Notes: generated by a model from the letters alone, not told the origin. DNA of 36,916 bases from Thermoflexales bacterium (GCA_019694215.1 JAIBCK010000027.1:1-36916), one strand, 5' to 3'; positions 15,333 to 24,163 are shown, counted from the stretch's first letter. Made by a program: numbers and translations.

Positions 15333-17756
15333 GTGAAGCATTCGCCGTCGTACCGCCTGTCGCTTGCCGACCTCGGCCAGCGCACACCCGCCAGCTTTCC
15401 CCGTGCGCGTCTCAACCTCGCCCAGTTGCACCCCACCCTCACGCTGCGCGGGAAGCGCGTCCGCAAGGCGACCGAACTCCGGGAGCCGCGGCTGCGCTTT
15501 CTGATGAAACTGCCGGCGCACATCGAGGCCGAGACCGTCCTGCGTATCGCGCGGGCCGCCTTTGGCGCGGAATTGCCCGCCCGCCGTCAGGAGCGCCGCA
15601 TCGTCGATGAGCTGCAGGTCATCCCGATCGCCCGGCTGGAGGCGGCCGGCGCCGCGTGGTGGGCGCTCGAGCTACCGGTCACCCTGGGCGCCTTCCTGGC
15701 CGAGACGCGCTTCGATGCCCGGCAACTGAACGCCCTGGCCGCCCAGCTCAAGGCCATCGACGGCGTCCTCGATGCGGAAGCCGATGCGCCGGCCATCAAC
15801 CGCGTCGTGCCGTTGCAGGAGAAGATTCCCGGTTGTACTGTCGGACGGGCGAATGCCCCGCAGGACAACCTGTGGTCGCAGCGCCTCGTTCACCTGCTGG
15901 ATGACAGCGACACGCGCCTGATCGCGCAGAACGGCCAGGGCATCACGATCGGGATGATCGACACCGGCTACACCGACCACGTCGAGCTCGATCTGCAGAC
16001 CGCCTTCGACCTCGGTGCCTCGACCAGCGTCATCGACAACGGGGGCGGTCTCGATCCGATGGCGTCCGGGACCTCGCACGGCACGGCGACGGGCTCGCTG
16101 ATCACCAGCGCCCAGCATCCCAACGACCCCAACGACCGCGTGATCGGGATTTCCCCCGGCGCACGGGTGATCGCCGTGCGTGCGCTCGATTTCGTCATCG
16201 TCCTTCCGGTCGGCGAAACAGATCCGCTGACCGGGCAGCTGATCGAGACCTTCCTCCCCAGCAACATCGTCGGTGGGCTGCAGAAGTGCCTGGATGCCGG
16301 CTGCGATGTCATCAACATGAGCTTTGGCGGGGTCGTCTCGCAGGCAGTACGCGACCTGCTCCACGAGGCGTATGAACGCGACATCATCCTGTGCGCGGCG
16401 GCCGGCAACTGCGTGCAGGTCGTGGTCGAGCCCGCCGCGCGGCCCGAGGTGATCGCCTGCGCCGCAGTCGGGCTGGACCCCGCGACGGGCGATCCGCGGC
16501 CGTGGCCGGGCAGCTCGCACGGCCCGTTGATCGACATCAGTGCGCCGGGCGAGAACGTCTATATCGCAGACTGGGACGCCGGCACGCAGGTCGTTCGGCC
16601 GGGCGAGGGCACGTCCTTCGCCGCGCCCCATCTCTCGGCCGCCGCCGCGCTGTGGCTGCAAAAGCACGGCGCGAGCGCGTTGCGCAACCGCTACAACGGG
16701 CAGTCGCGTCTGGCTGACGTATTTCGGAGCGTTGTGCGCGCCTCGGCCACGGTGCCGGGTGGCTGGAACACCAATCAGTATGGCGCCGGCATCCTGAACC
16801 TCAAGGCGCTGCTCGATCAGCCCCTGCCCAAGCAGGCCGGGCCGAAGGGCGAGGTGGCGACGGGAGCGCCGTGCGAGGTGGCGATGGGGCTGATCGACCT
16901 GTTCCTATCCGGCGACCGGCTGCCGGTGTTGAGCGAGACCGTGCGGGTGCGCGCCGATGTCGCCACCATCGAGGTGCGTGACGACGGAGAAGCCTGGGGC
17001 GGCGCGGAGCCGTATCTGGTCGAGACCTTCTACCGCATCGACGGACGGACCGCGAAGGCGGAGCTGGTGGTGGATGCGTCAACCGTCGCGCAGGACGGCG
17101 TGCTCAACTGCACTTTCTCGATCCAACGTCGCGACCAGGCGACGTCGATCGTCAAGATCCGTCAACGCGGCCGGCACGGCAACCTGGGTGATGTCAACAT
17201 CGGCGCACTGGAGTACAACGCCTCCGGCCCGGTCACGGTCAACGTGCCCAACCGGGTGGGGCGCTGGGACACGACGGTGCGGCCGATCCCGTTGCGCATC
17301 CTGGTCAACCTGGGGGATGTGATCGTGGGCAAGGATGTGGTCGGCGTGCCCGGCTTCATCGGCGCGCTGACGCTGCTGCTGGAGGAGGACTTCTGGTCGA
17401 CGGAGATCGTCGACACTGTCAAGGAGGCACTGCGCACGCACACGCGGCGGACAATGGAGAATCTCCTGCGCGAGTTGAGCTTCTCGCTGTCGTTGTCCGA
17501 CCTGGCCCTCGACTATCCTCAGATCGACGCCGAACGCCTGTCGCTCGAAATCGAGGATCGGGTGCGGCAGAGTGTGTTTGCCAACGCAAATTGGTGGGAT
17601 GCATTCTGGGCCGGCGTCGACAGCGACGACATCCTGATCCAGGACTTCACGATGGTCAACGTGTTGCAGCTGGGCAATCCGGTGCCGATTGCGCCACCGG
17701 AGGAGAACGGCGACCACGGGCGCTGGTTGCTGCGCGGGGCGATTTCGAAGCGGTAG
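15333..17756 (+). CDS. Subtilisin-family (S8) serine peptidase, no signal peptide
   Basis: An 807-residue subtilase. The catalytic triad is complete: D210 in GMIDTGY, H249 in GTSHGTATG, S428 in GTSFAAPH, with oxyanion N359 in AAAGNC. The catalytic domain is about 200-450. The 200 residues before it resemble neither a signal peptide nor an obvious I9 propeptide. The 350 residues after it are unrecognised: beta-rich first, then helical with acidic stretches near 680-760. Lack of a signal peptide suggests a cytoplasmic protease or export by an unseen route. The GTG start follows a strong SD. The stop codon TAG (17754-17756) is itself part of a GTAGGGGCGAAGCGA repeat string, so a repeat may have supplied the present end of the gene. 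Confidence 0.88.
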   Translation: MKHSPSYRLSLADLGQRTPASFPRARLNLAQLHPTLTLRGKRVRKATELREPRLRFLMKLPAHIEAETVLRIARAAFGAELPARRQERRIVDELQVIPIARLEAAGAAWWALELPVTLGAFLAETRFDARQLNALAAQLKAIDGVLDAEADAPAINRVVPLQEKIPGCTVGRANAPQDNLWSQRLVHLLDDSDTRLIAQNGQGITIGMIDTGYTDHVELDLQTAFDLGASTSVIDNGGGLDPMASGTSHGTATGSLITSAQHPNDPNDRVIGISPGARVIAVRALDFVIVLPVGETDPLTGQLIETFLPSNIVGGLQKCLDAGCDVINMSFGGVVSQAVRDLLHEAYERDIILCAAAGNCVQVVVEPAARPEVIACAAVGLDPATGDPRPWPGSSHGPLIDISAPGENVYIADWDAGTQVVRPGEGTSFAAPHLSAAAALWLQKHGASALRNRYNGQSRLADVFRSVVRASATVPGGWNTNQYGAGILNLKALLDQPLPKQAGPKGEVATGAPCEVAMGLIDLFLSGDRLPVLSETVRVRADVATIEVRDDGEAWGGAEPYLVETFYRIDGRTAKAELVVDASTVAQDGVLNCTFSIQRRDQATSIVKIRQRGRHGNLGDVNIGALEYNASGPVTVNVPNRVGRWDTTVRPIPLRILVNLGDVIVGKDVVGVPGFIGALTLLLEEDFWSTEIVDTVKEALRTHTRRTMENLLRELSFSLSLSDLALDYPQIDAERLSLEIEDRVRQSVFANANWWDAFWAGVDSDDILIQDFTMVNVLQLGNPVPIAPPEENGDHGRWLLRGAISKR

Positions 17757-17915
17757 GGGCGAAGCGACTGCGGACGGCAGACGGCCGACGGAAGACCGAC
17801 GACGGGCGACGGAGGACCGAAGCAGGCAAGCCCGGGTTCTGTGGGGGCGAAGCGATCGCCACCGAGCCGCGGCAGGGTCCGCGTAACAGCGATTGCTTCG
17901 CCCGCCCCGCGCCCG
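17750..17915. repeat. Palindromic repeat island, relative of the 172-bp unit
   Basis: GGCGAAGCGATCGCC (17846-17860), 27 nt of loop and AGCGATTGCTTCGCC (17888-17902), followed by CGCCCCGCGCCCGG, match the palindromic half of the 172-bp unit in arms, loop length and downstream sequence. A partial left arm also sits at 17753-17767 on the stop codon of the subtilase gene. Between them is GACGG-type low-complexity DNA. The rest of the gap up to 18115 shows degraded pieces (for example GGGCGAAGCG near 18062) and no gene. Confidence 0.8.
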
Positions 17916-18079
17916 GCAACGCCATGGCGCGTGCCGAGGCGTGGGATTAAAGAACGATTGCAAACGTTGTGCACCCTGAGCGGCGGTGGGCGGCCGCAGG
18001 CAGCCCACCGAAGTCGAAGGATGCGGGCGCAACGTCGACCTTCGCGCCGGGCGCGGGGGCGGGCGAAGCGTCCGCGCCT

Positions 18080-18109
18080 TTGCCTGCTGTAAGGCAGCCG
18101 CCGCATAAT
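18080..18109 (+). promoter_or_regulatory. Putative leaderless promoter of the DUF362 gene
   Basis: TTGCCT (18080-18085, 4 of 6 to the -35 consensus), an 18-nt spacer and CATAAT (18104-18109). The hexamer ends 6 nt before the ATG at 18116. It supports that start over an in-frame ATG at 17969, which would translate repeat-derived sequence. Confidence 0.55.
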
Positions 18110-18115
18110 CGCGCC

Positions 18116-19312
18116 ATGGGCAATCACCCAATCTACTCGCGAGATGCGAGCGTGCACCTCACCACGGGCCTCAACAAGTTTGACGCCCTGCAACGGGCCA
18201 TCGACGACAGCGGCTTCCTGAACAACCTTCAAGCGGCGTGGCAGGCCAGCGGCAAAGCCAAAGGCGACTTCGTCGTCGGCATCAAGCCCAACATCATGAC
18301 CGCCGCGTTTCGAGACCCCAACTCGCCGATCTACACCGACCCTGAGCTGGTCGAGGCGCTGATCGATGCCATGCGCGACAACGGCTTCCGCCGCTTTGCC
18401 ATTGTCGAGGCCGAGAACGTCTACAACTACTCGTATCAGGGCCGCCGCGTCAAAGCCGTGGCCGAGATGGTTGGCTACGACGAGGCGCACGGCTATCAGA
18501 TCCACAGCCTGACCGAGGACAAGGTGCCGTTCGACTACGGTTTCGAGCTCGGCAAACACTTCGTCGGGCGCGCCTGGCGCGACTGCGATTACCGCATCTC
18601 CTTCGCCAAGAATAAGACGCATTGGCAGTGCTACTACACCGCCTGCATCAAGAACCTGTATGGCGCGCTGCCGATGTGGGACAAGATGAAGTGGTATCAC
18701 GGGCACACGCCCGATGGCCACAACATTGAGTTCAGCGATGCCGCCGTGCTCAGCGCCCACCACTTCCCGGCCAATTTCGGGTTCATGGATGCCTGGTGGA
18801 GCGCCGACGGGCTCACCGGCCACGTGCGCGACGGCGTCCCCAACGAGACCCGCACGATCTTCGCCAGCTCCAACATTCTTGCGTTGGACTGGGTGGCGGG
18901 CGAGAAGATGGGGCTCGACCCGATGCGCAATGCCGTGATCGCCCGCGGGGTGCGGCAGTGGGGGCGCGTCGCCATCACGCGGGTGGGAGACATGACCCCC
19001 TGGCAGCCCTGGCTCAACGTCGTGCCGGCCATGGTCGAGGGCATGGACATCGGCGAGGAGTGGTATCACATCAGCGCCTTCTTCTCGCATTCCCTGGCCG
19101 AGGCGCAGGATCCGCGCTTCAAACCGACCGACAACGGTCCCTTCTTCACCGTCATGCACGGCGTGCTTGCAAGCCTGGACGCGCTCACGACGCAGCCCGC
19201 ACCAACCGGCGAGGCGCGCCTGCACGAGATGCTGACCCGCGAGGACGACCACCCCGACGACGAATCCGCGCAGGGCGACATCGAGGTCGAGGAGGACCCC
19301 CGGCGGGAGTGA
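18116..19312 (+). CDS. DUF362 domain-containing protein
   Basis: A 398-residue cytoplasmic protein of the DUF362 family, whose biochemical role is not established. Family features are GIKPNIMTA (about 57-65), the conserved core FAKNKTHWQCYYTACIKNLY (about 163-182) and the later DWVAGEKMG. No ferredoxin-type Cys clusters are attached, unlike DUF362-ferredoxin fusions. The acidic C-terminus (DDHPDDESAQGDIEVEEDP) looks disordered. The ATG at 18116 is chosen because the family starts here and a -10 hexamer lies just before it. The stop codon abuts the stop of the convergent GT39-like gene, the two forming TGATCA with no space for a separate terminator. Confidence 0.85.
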   Translation: MGNHPIYSRDASVHLTTGLNKFDALQRAIDDSGFLNNLQAAWQASGKAKGDFVVGIKPNIMTAAFRDPNSPIYTDPELVEALIDAMRDNGFRRFAIVEAENVYNYSYQGRRVKAVAEMVGYDEAHGYQIHSLTEDKVPFDYGFELGKHFVGRAWRDCDYRISFAKNKTHWQCYYTACIKNLYGALPMWDKMKWYHGHTPDGHNIEFSDAAVLSAHHFPANFGFMDAWWSADGLTGHVRDGVPNETRTIFASSNILALDWVAGEKMGLDPMRNAVIARGVRQWGRVAITRVGDMTPWQPWLNVVPAMVEGMDIGEEWYHISAFFSHSLAEAQDPRFKPTDNGPFFTVMHGVLASLDALTTQPAPTGEARLHEMLTREDDHPDDESAQGDIEVEEDPRRE

Positions 19313-21163
19313 TCAGCGCCCGGTCGTGCTGAGCGTGCCCAACGTCAGGGAGTCACGCCCATCCGGCAGAAGCAGGCGCTGGCCGGTGGCCGGGTCATAC
19401 ACGCCTACCACCACGCGCAGCTCACCCCGGTAGTCGAGCGGCAGCGCCAGGCCGTGGTGGTCGGTGACGCGCTCGCCAACCGGTAATGTGAACAACGGAC
19501 GTAAATCATTCAGCGGCGCCGCGTCATGTTGCGCCACGACGCGGCCGTCCGGCGCGAGTGCGTGCACGAAGATCCGCCCGTTCATCGTCTGGGCCTGCAC
19601 CGCCACCCAGGTCAGGTCGACGGGCAGGATGGCCCCCACGTCCACGCTGACCGGCAACCCGGCCTGGCGCAATTCGAGCGTCCCCCAGCGCGTCTGCGAG
19701 GGCAGCTCCACCGCGCGCAGCGGCCCATTTGCGGCCCCATACAGCCCGTAAAAGACCTCCTCCTCGCCCCACTCGGCGTGGGCGGGGTAGAAGGTCGAGT
19801 CCATCCACCCGCGCAGGTCGCCGTTGTGCCCGGCCAGCCCGCGATACAGCACCAGCCAGCCACGCGGATGCGTCTTGAGCGCGGACGTAATGCGCGCCTG
19901 CCAGCGCTCGGTCGGCTCGATGACGGGATCCCAGGTCAGGGCATACGACCAGCCCGGCAGGTCGGCGCGCCCGTCCAGGCTGTAGAAGCCGGCCGGGCTG
20001 AGCACGTTGAAGAAGGCGATGTCGCTGGCCCGGCCCTGCGGGGCCAGGTGGCGGGCATAGGTCCCCGGGTCATACGGATCAAAGACCTCGAGCGTCTTTG
20101 CATACACGGAGAGTGCGTTGGGCGCAAAGAGCAGCAGGATGGCCCCCGCGGCGGCGAGCGCCAGCCCGCGCCCGCGGGCCGCCAGCGCGTCGAGCGCCCA
20201 CCCCAGCCCCAGTGCGAGAAAGGGCGCGGCCCCGATTGCCATCCGAGCATTGAGCGCCCAGCTCTTCGCGGCGACCGAGATCCCGAGCAGTGTCAGCGCG
20301 ACGCACAACGTTGGGAGCAGCATCTGTGCCGCGCGCCGCGCCTGCGGGAGCGTCGCCAGTATCCCGGCCACGAGCACGGCCGCCAGCGCCAGCACGCCCG
20401 CCCAGCCAAGCGGGCCGGCCAGGGTCAGGCCCATCACCGCCACTTCAAGGAAATACGTGAGCGGGTATTGCTGCCCGATGTTGCCGCCCTCGGCCGCGGC
20501 GCGGCCGGCCAGCTGGGGCAGGGCATAGGCCGCCCAGGGCAGGTAGGCGCAGGCGGCAAGCAGCGCCCAGATCAACAGGCGGCCGCGGTCCCGCCCGCGC
20601 GCGCGCAGCAGCGCGTAGACGCCCAGCCCCAGCAGCGCCCACACGCTGTGATACAGCGTCAGCATTGCGCCGAGCGCGCCGAGGCAGAACGCCACGCCCG
20701 CCCAGCGCCGCCCGGGTGAAAGCGCCCCCCACGCAGCCAGCAGGAGGAAGGCCGGCACCAGCGCGTACATCCGCACCACCGCGCTGTAATACACCGCCAG
20801 GGGCAGCCAGGCCATCGCCGCGGCAGCCAGGACGCCCACCCGTGGCCCGCCGCGCCCCCACGCCCGCGCCGCGACGAAACCGAGCGGGATGGCCAGCATC
20901 CCGCCCAGCACGCCCAGCAGGCGGGCGGCAAACAGCGACGGGCCGGCCAGCGCGCGCCAGGCGCCGAGTGCAAGATAGAACAACGGCGGATGCACATCCG
21001 CGGCCGTTACGGTCAGGATCTCCCCGGGCGGCAGCGCGGCATGCGCGAGCGACCAGCCCTCATCCCAGCGCGGGGGCACGCTGGCGAGGCCGGGCAGGCG
21101 CAGGGCAAAGGCCGCCGCGCCGATCAGGACGATCAGCGCGAAAGCTGAGGGACGCCGGGGCAT
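19313..21163 (-). CDS. GT39-like polytopic membrane glycosyltransferase with C-terminal beta domain
   Basis: A 616-residue membrane protein with roughly ten to twelve helices over residues 5-350. The first loop has PPRWDEGWSLAHA (D34, E35) and then DVHPPLFYLAL (56-66), the paired motifs of GT39/ArnT-like GT-C enzymes, which use polyprenyl-phosphate sugars on the outer face. The C-terminal 230 residues are soluble; the last part (about 500-600) is beta-rich with YDPATGQRLLLPDG and may be a carbohydrate-binding sandwich. It is a different subgroup from the GT39-like protein at 10445-12052. Substrates are unknown. Its start is divergent from the superoxide dismutase gene, and a TAACAT ends 6 nt before the ATG. 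Confidence 0.83.
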   Translation of the reverse strand: MPRRPSAFALIVLIGAAAFALRLPGLASVPPRWDEGWSLAHAALPPGEILTVTAADVHPPLFYLALGAWRALAGPSLFAARLLGVLGGMLAIPLGFVAARAWGRGGPRVGVLAAAAMAWLPLAVYYSAVVRMYALVPAFLLLAAWGALSPGRRWAGVAFCLGALGAMLTLYHSVWALLGLGVYALLRARGRDRGRLLIWALLAACAYLPWAAYALPQLAGRAAAEGGNIGQQYPLTYFLEVAVMGLTLAGPLGWAGVLALAAVLVAGILATLPQARRAAQMLLPTLCVALTLLGISVAAKSWALNARMAIGAAPFLALGLGWALDALAARGRGLALAAAGAILLLFAPNALSVYAKTLEVFDPYDPGTYARHLAPQGRASDIAFFNVLSPAGFYSLDGRADLPGWSYALTWDPVIEPTERWQARITSALKTHPRGWLVLYRGLAGHNGDLRGWMDSTFYPAHAEWGEEEVFYGLYGAANGPLRAVELPSQTRWGTLELRQAGLPVSVDVGAILPVDLTWVAVQAQTMNGRIFVHALAPDGRVVAQHDAAPLNDLRPLFTLPVGERVTDHHGLALPLDYRGELRVVVGVYDPATGQRLLLPDGRDSLTLGTLSTTGR

Positions 21164-21169
21164 CCGTTA

Positions 21170-21175
21170 ATGTTA
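21170..21175 (-). promoter_or_regulatory. -10-like hexamer for the GT39-like gene
   Basis: On the minus strand TAACAT ends 6 nt before the ATG at 21163, so the transcript is probably leaderless. No ribosome binding site is seen. Confidence 0.45.
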
Positions 21176-21198
21176 CCTGCCGGCGCGGCCTCGCGTTC

Positions 21199-21204
21199 TA
21201 TAAT
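21199..21204 (+). promoter_or_regulatory. -10 hexamer of the superoxide dismutase gene
   Basis: A perfect TATAAT that predicts transcription from about 21211 and a leader of about 80 nt. Unlike several neighbours, this gene has a leader and a ribosome binding site (AGGAG at 21281-21285). A convincing -35 box is lacking. Confidence 0.6.
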
Positions 21205-21292
21205 CCTGCGGCACACAGACCGGGTCAGCGCACTTTGCGCAGAACACACTTCCCGGGCGCGCTTGTCGCCCGGTGCACACAGGAGAACAGTC

Positions 21293-21898
21293 ATGCCTTT
21301 TGAACTTCCGCCTCTGCCGTACGCGTTCACCGCGCTCGAGCCGCACATCGACGCCATGACGATGGAGATTCATCACGATCGCCACCACAAGGCGTATGTC
21401 GACAACCTCAACAACGCGCTCAAGGAGCACAGCGCCCTGCAGGCGCTGTCGATCGAGCAGCTGCTCGCCAGGCTCAACGATGTGCCTGAGAGCGTCCGCA
21501 CGGCGGTGCGCAACAACGGTGGCGGGCACTTCAACCACTCGCTGTTCTGGAACCAGATGAAGACGGGCGGCAGCCCGCTCGGCGGCGCCTTCAAGGACGC
21601 ACTGGTCGCCGCCTTTGGCAGCGAGGCCGCCTTCAAGGAGCAGTTCGTCAAGGCCGGGCTCGGCCGCTTTGGCTCGGGCTGGGCGTGGCTGGTCGTGGGC
21701 AAGGATCACAAGCTCGCCATCACGTCGACGCCCAACCAGGACACGCCGGTGATGGATGGCATCCGCCCGTTGCTCGGCGTGGATGTCTGGGAGCACGCCT
21801 ACTACCTGAAGTATCAGAACAAGCGCCAGGCCTATATCGAAGCCTGGTTCAATGTCGTGGACTGGGCGGATGTCGCCGCCCGCTACGCCGCGAAGTAG
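21293..21898 (+). CDS. sodA: Superoxide dismutase, Mn-type of the Fe/Mn family
   Basis: A 201-residue enzyme that converts superoxide to oxygen and hydrogen peroxide. All four metal ligands are present: H27 in MEIHHDRHH, H82 in NHSLFW, D164 and H168 in DVWEHAYY. Gln in TPNQDTP (Q149) together with the Gly-rich GGGHFNHS is the pattern of Mn enzymes rather than Fe enzymes, which carry the active-site Gln earlier. A cambialistic enzyme is possible. No signal peptide, so cytoplasmic. The ATG at 21293 follows AGGAG by 7 nt and the family N-terminus FELPPLPYAF starts directly; in-frame codons upstream belong to the leader. It is a single gene with its own promoter and a strong terminator. Confidence 0.96.
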   Translation: MPFELPPLPYAFTALEPHIDAMTMEIHHDRHHKAYVDNLNNALKEHSALQALSIEQLLARLNDVPESVRTAVRNNGGGHFNHSLFWNQMKTGGSPLGGAFKDALVAAFGSEAAFKEQFVKAGLGRFGSGWAWLVVGKDHKLAITSTPNQDTPVMDGIRPLLGVDVWEHAYYLKYQNKRQAYIEAWFNVVDWADVAARYAAK

Positions 21899-21923
21899 AC
21901 CCGGATCGCAACCGCGTCAAGGA

Positions 21924-21961
21924 CGGGGGCATCGTGTGAGCGGTGCCCCCGCTTCGTTTTT
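21924..21961 (+). terminator. Rho-independent terminator of the superoxide dismutase gene
   Basis: CGGGGGCA (21924-21931) pairs with TGCCCCCG (21944-21951) around a 12-nt loop, followed by CTTCG and five T (21957-21961). It ends exactly at the stop of the convergent aminotransferase gene. Confidence 0.85.
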
Positions 21962-23298
21962 CAGCGCACCGTCCGGCGGAAGGGCTCCTTCTTCAGGTCG
22001 ACGACCAGCAGCCGATCAAAGGCGTCGCGCTCGATCGCCTCACGCACAACGCCCAGCGCCTCCCGGGCCGCCGCGGCCGTCCGCGCGATGTCCTCAGGGC
22101 CATGGGCGAGGGTGGCCTTGAAGCTGGTCGAGGTGTGGACGCCCCGCCGCGCCATCTCCTGGATGAACAGCGTGTTGGCCTTACGCGGATCGACGCCGGT
22201 TGGCAGGCTGAGCGCAAGGTAGGGGTTGGACCAGACGCCCTTGCACGCACCAACCAGCCCGGCGGCGTGGATGGCATCCGTGAGCGCGCGCTTGAGCGCC
22301 TCGCCGGTTTCTTTCAAGCGTTGTTCAGAGCCCCGGCGTCGCAGCTCGCGGATGGTCGTGAGCGAGGCAATCAGCCCCAGGTTGTCGCTCCAGTACGAGC
22401 TCGAGATGAACATCCGCGCGGCGGGCTCCATGATCGCGGCGCGGCCGACGACCGCACCCATTGGGTAACCGTTGGACATGGCCTTGGCCAGCACGGTCAG
22501 GTCGGGCGTGACGCCGGTCACGGCCTGCATCCCACCAATGGCCTGCCGCCACCCGCACGAGACCTCGTCGAAGATCAGCACCGCGCCGTGTTCGCGCGTC
22601 AGCGCCTGCACGCCCTCGAGAAAGCCGGGCGGGGGCAGCTCCGAGCGGCAGGGCTCCATCATCACCGCGGCCACCTGGCCGGCGTGCTGTTCGAGCAGCG
22701 CGCGCAGGCCGTCGAGGTCGCCATACGCAAACGGCCGGATGGTCGGCGCCAGCGCGGCCGGCACGCCGATGGGCTCGATGCCGGCAAACGGCCACTCCCC
22801 ACTCTCAGGGTCGGCGCCGAAGTTGACCGCCTGATACCAGTCCGCCCACCCGTGGTAGCCGCAGATCAGGATCAGGTCGCGGCCGGTCGCGCCGCGAGCG
22901 ATGCGGGCGGCGACCGCGCAGGCCTCGCCGCCGCCCTTGGTATAGCGGGCGCGCTCGGCGGAGGGGATGACCTCGCACAGCAGCTCGGCCAGCTCGATTT
23001 CGAGCGGGCTGTTCAGCGTGTAGATGCTGCCGCGCCGGATCTGTTCGATGACGGCGCCATCGACGACGTCATCGGCGTGGCCGAGGATCACCGCGCCGAC
23101 GGCATTGACCCAGTCGATGAACGCGTTCTCGTCGGCATCGACGAAGTGGGCGCCCTTTGCCCGCGACGCATACACCGGGCTGACGCCGTTGGCAAACTGA
23201 TCGGCGCGCCGGCTGATGAGCTGGGTGCGTCCGGGGATCAGCTCGCCCGCGCGGGCGTACAGCTGCTTGGATTTGGTGGTGTCGGGGAAGGGGAGCAT
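21961..23298 (-). CDS. Class III PLP-dependent aminotransferase (glutamate-1-semialdehyde aminomutase-like)
   Basis: A 445-residue fold-type I PLP enzyme. K272 in LAKAMSNGYPMG is the expected Schiff-base Lys, and D244 in LIFDEVSCGW contacts the pyridine ring. The KGGGEACAVAARIAR segment (121-135) stands where GSA aminomutase has SGTEA. The start KSKQLYARAGELIPGRTQ is like HemL. However, the variant motifs suggest a relative acting on another substrate rather than the haem-pathway enzyme, so hemL is not assigned. The ATG at 23298 is chosen because the family begins there and a TGTAAT lies 7 nt upstream; a further in-frame start at 23361 would add a Gly- and Pro-rich leader. It lies downstream of rsmG on the same strand. 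Confidence 0.85.
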   Translation of the reverse strand: MLPFPDTTKSKQLYARAGELIPGRTQLISRRADQFANGVSPVYASRAKGAHFVDADENAFIDWVNAVGAVILGHADDVVDGAVIEQIRRGSIYTLNSPLEIELAELLCEVIPSAERARYTKGGGEACAVAARIARGATGRDLILICGYHGWADWYQAVNFGADPESGEWPFAGIEPIGVPAALAPTIRPFAYGDLDGLRALLEQHAGQVAAVMMEPCRSELPPPGFLEGVQALTREHGAVLIFDEVSCGWRQAIGGMQAVTGVTPDLTVLAKAMSNGYPMGAVVGRAAIMEPAARMFISSSYWSDNLGLIASLTTIRELRRRGSEQRLKETGEALKRALTDAIHAAGLVGACKGVWSNPYLALSLPTGVDPRKANTLFIQEMARRGVHTSTSFKATLAHGPEDIARTAAAAREALGVVREAIERDAFDRLLVVDLKKEPFRRTVR

Positions 23299-23305
23299 CC
23301 CCTCG

Positions 23306-23311
23306 ATTACA
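23306..23311 (-). promoter_or_regulatory. -10-like hexamer of the aminotransferase gene
   Basis: On the minus strand TGTAAT ends 7 nt before the ATG at 23298, the same geometry as at 12118-12123. A GAGGGG directly touches the ATG but is too close to serve as a normal ribosome binding site. Confidence 0.5.
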
Positions 23312-23371
23312 CGGCCGACGGGCCCGCTTGCCGGTCCCGGGCGTATCCCGGCGCGACACACCCGCGGCGCG

Positions 23372-24139
23372 TCAGGTGAGCGGCTGCGCGCGCGGTTTGC
23401 CGCCCTGGCGCGGGTAGGGATGCGGCGTTGGCCTGGCCTTGCCCATCACGATCAACGCGCGCTGGTCGCTGAGTCCGGGCAGATGCACCGGGACGACCGC
23501 ACGCGGCGTGCCGCCCAGCATTCCGATGGCCCCGCTCGCGGCGCGCGCGTCCGCCTCGGCGTCGGCACCCTTCATCGCAATCACCGTCCCGCCCACGCGC
23601 GCGAAGGGCAGCAGGTATTCCACGAGCGTTGGCAGCGCCGCCACCGCGCGCGCAACCACGGCGTCGAAGCCGCCGCGCAGCGCCGAGTGGCCGGCCTCCT
23701 CCGCGCGGGCATGCAGGGTGCGGATCTCGCGCAGCCCGAGCGCGGCGATGACCGCATCGCAGAACCCCAGCTTCTTGGCCGTGCTGTCCATCAGCGTCAC
23801 CACCCAGCCCGGGCGGGCGATCTTGATGGCGATGCCGGGCAGGCCGGCCCCCGTGCCCACATCCAGCACCCGCGCGCCGGCGCCCAGGCCAGCCGCGTCG
23901 AGGGCGGGGACGATCGTGAGGGCATCCGCGAAGTGCCGCATCAGGATGCCGGCGTCGTCGGTGATGGCGGTCAGGTTGAAGCGCGCGTTCCACTCCAGCA
24001 GCAGGTCTCGGTAGCGGGCGAACTGCGCGGCCTGCGCGTCATCGAGCGCGACGCCGATCTCGGCGGCGATCTCGCGCAGACGGGCCGCAAAGGCCTCGGC
24101 GCTCAGGCGCTCGGTGGGGGTGGGTGCGGAATCGGTCAT
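23372..24139 (-). CDS. rsmG: 16S rRNA 7-methylguanosine-527 methyltransferase RsmG
   Basis: A 255-residue SAM-dependent methyltransferase (GidB/RsmG) that methylates N7 of G527 in the 16S rRNA decoding region. Diagnostic segments are FNLTAIT (54-60), RHFADAL (68-74), the SAM loop VLDVGTGAGLPGIA (91-104) and LMDSTAKKLGF (116-126), in the family order. Length is slightly above the usual 210-240 because of an N-terminal stretch (1-12) and a Pro-rich basic tail. Loss of RsmG in other bacteria gives low-level streptomycin resistance. It is divergent from cinA, with which it shares a 42-bp intergenic region; a TACACT lies 9 nt before its ATG. Confidence 0.93.
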   Translation of the reverse strand: MTDSAPTPTERLSAEAFAARLREIAAEIGVALDDAQAAQFARYRDLLLEWNARFNLTAITDDAGILMRHFADALTIVPALDAAGLGAGARVLDVGTGAGLPGIAIKIARPGWVVTLMDSTAKKLGFCDAVIAALGLREIRTLHARAEEAGHSALRGGFDAVVARAVAALPTLVEYLLPFARVGGTVIAMKGADAEADARAASGAIGMLGGTPRAVVPVHLPGLSDQRALIVMGKARPTPHPYPRQGGKPRAQPLT

Positions 24140-24163
24140 GCCGCGGCGAGTGTACCAAAGGTC

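Noticed and set aside
17969-18115. N-terminal extension of the DUF362 protein from an in-frame ATG at 17969
   Set aside because: These codons lie in the repeat island, and a promoter-like hexamer lies just before the ATG at 18116, where the family sequence starts.
21961-23298. Assignment as hemL (glutamate-1-semialdehyde aminomutase)
   Set aside because: The PLP site is clear, but the usual SGTEA-type motif reads GGGEA, and no tetrapyrrole gene is adjacent, so only the superfamily is claimed.
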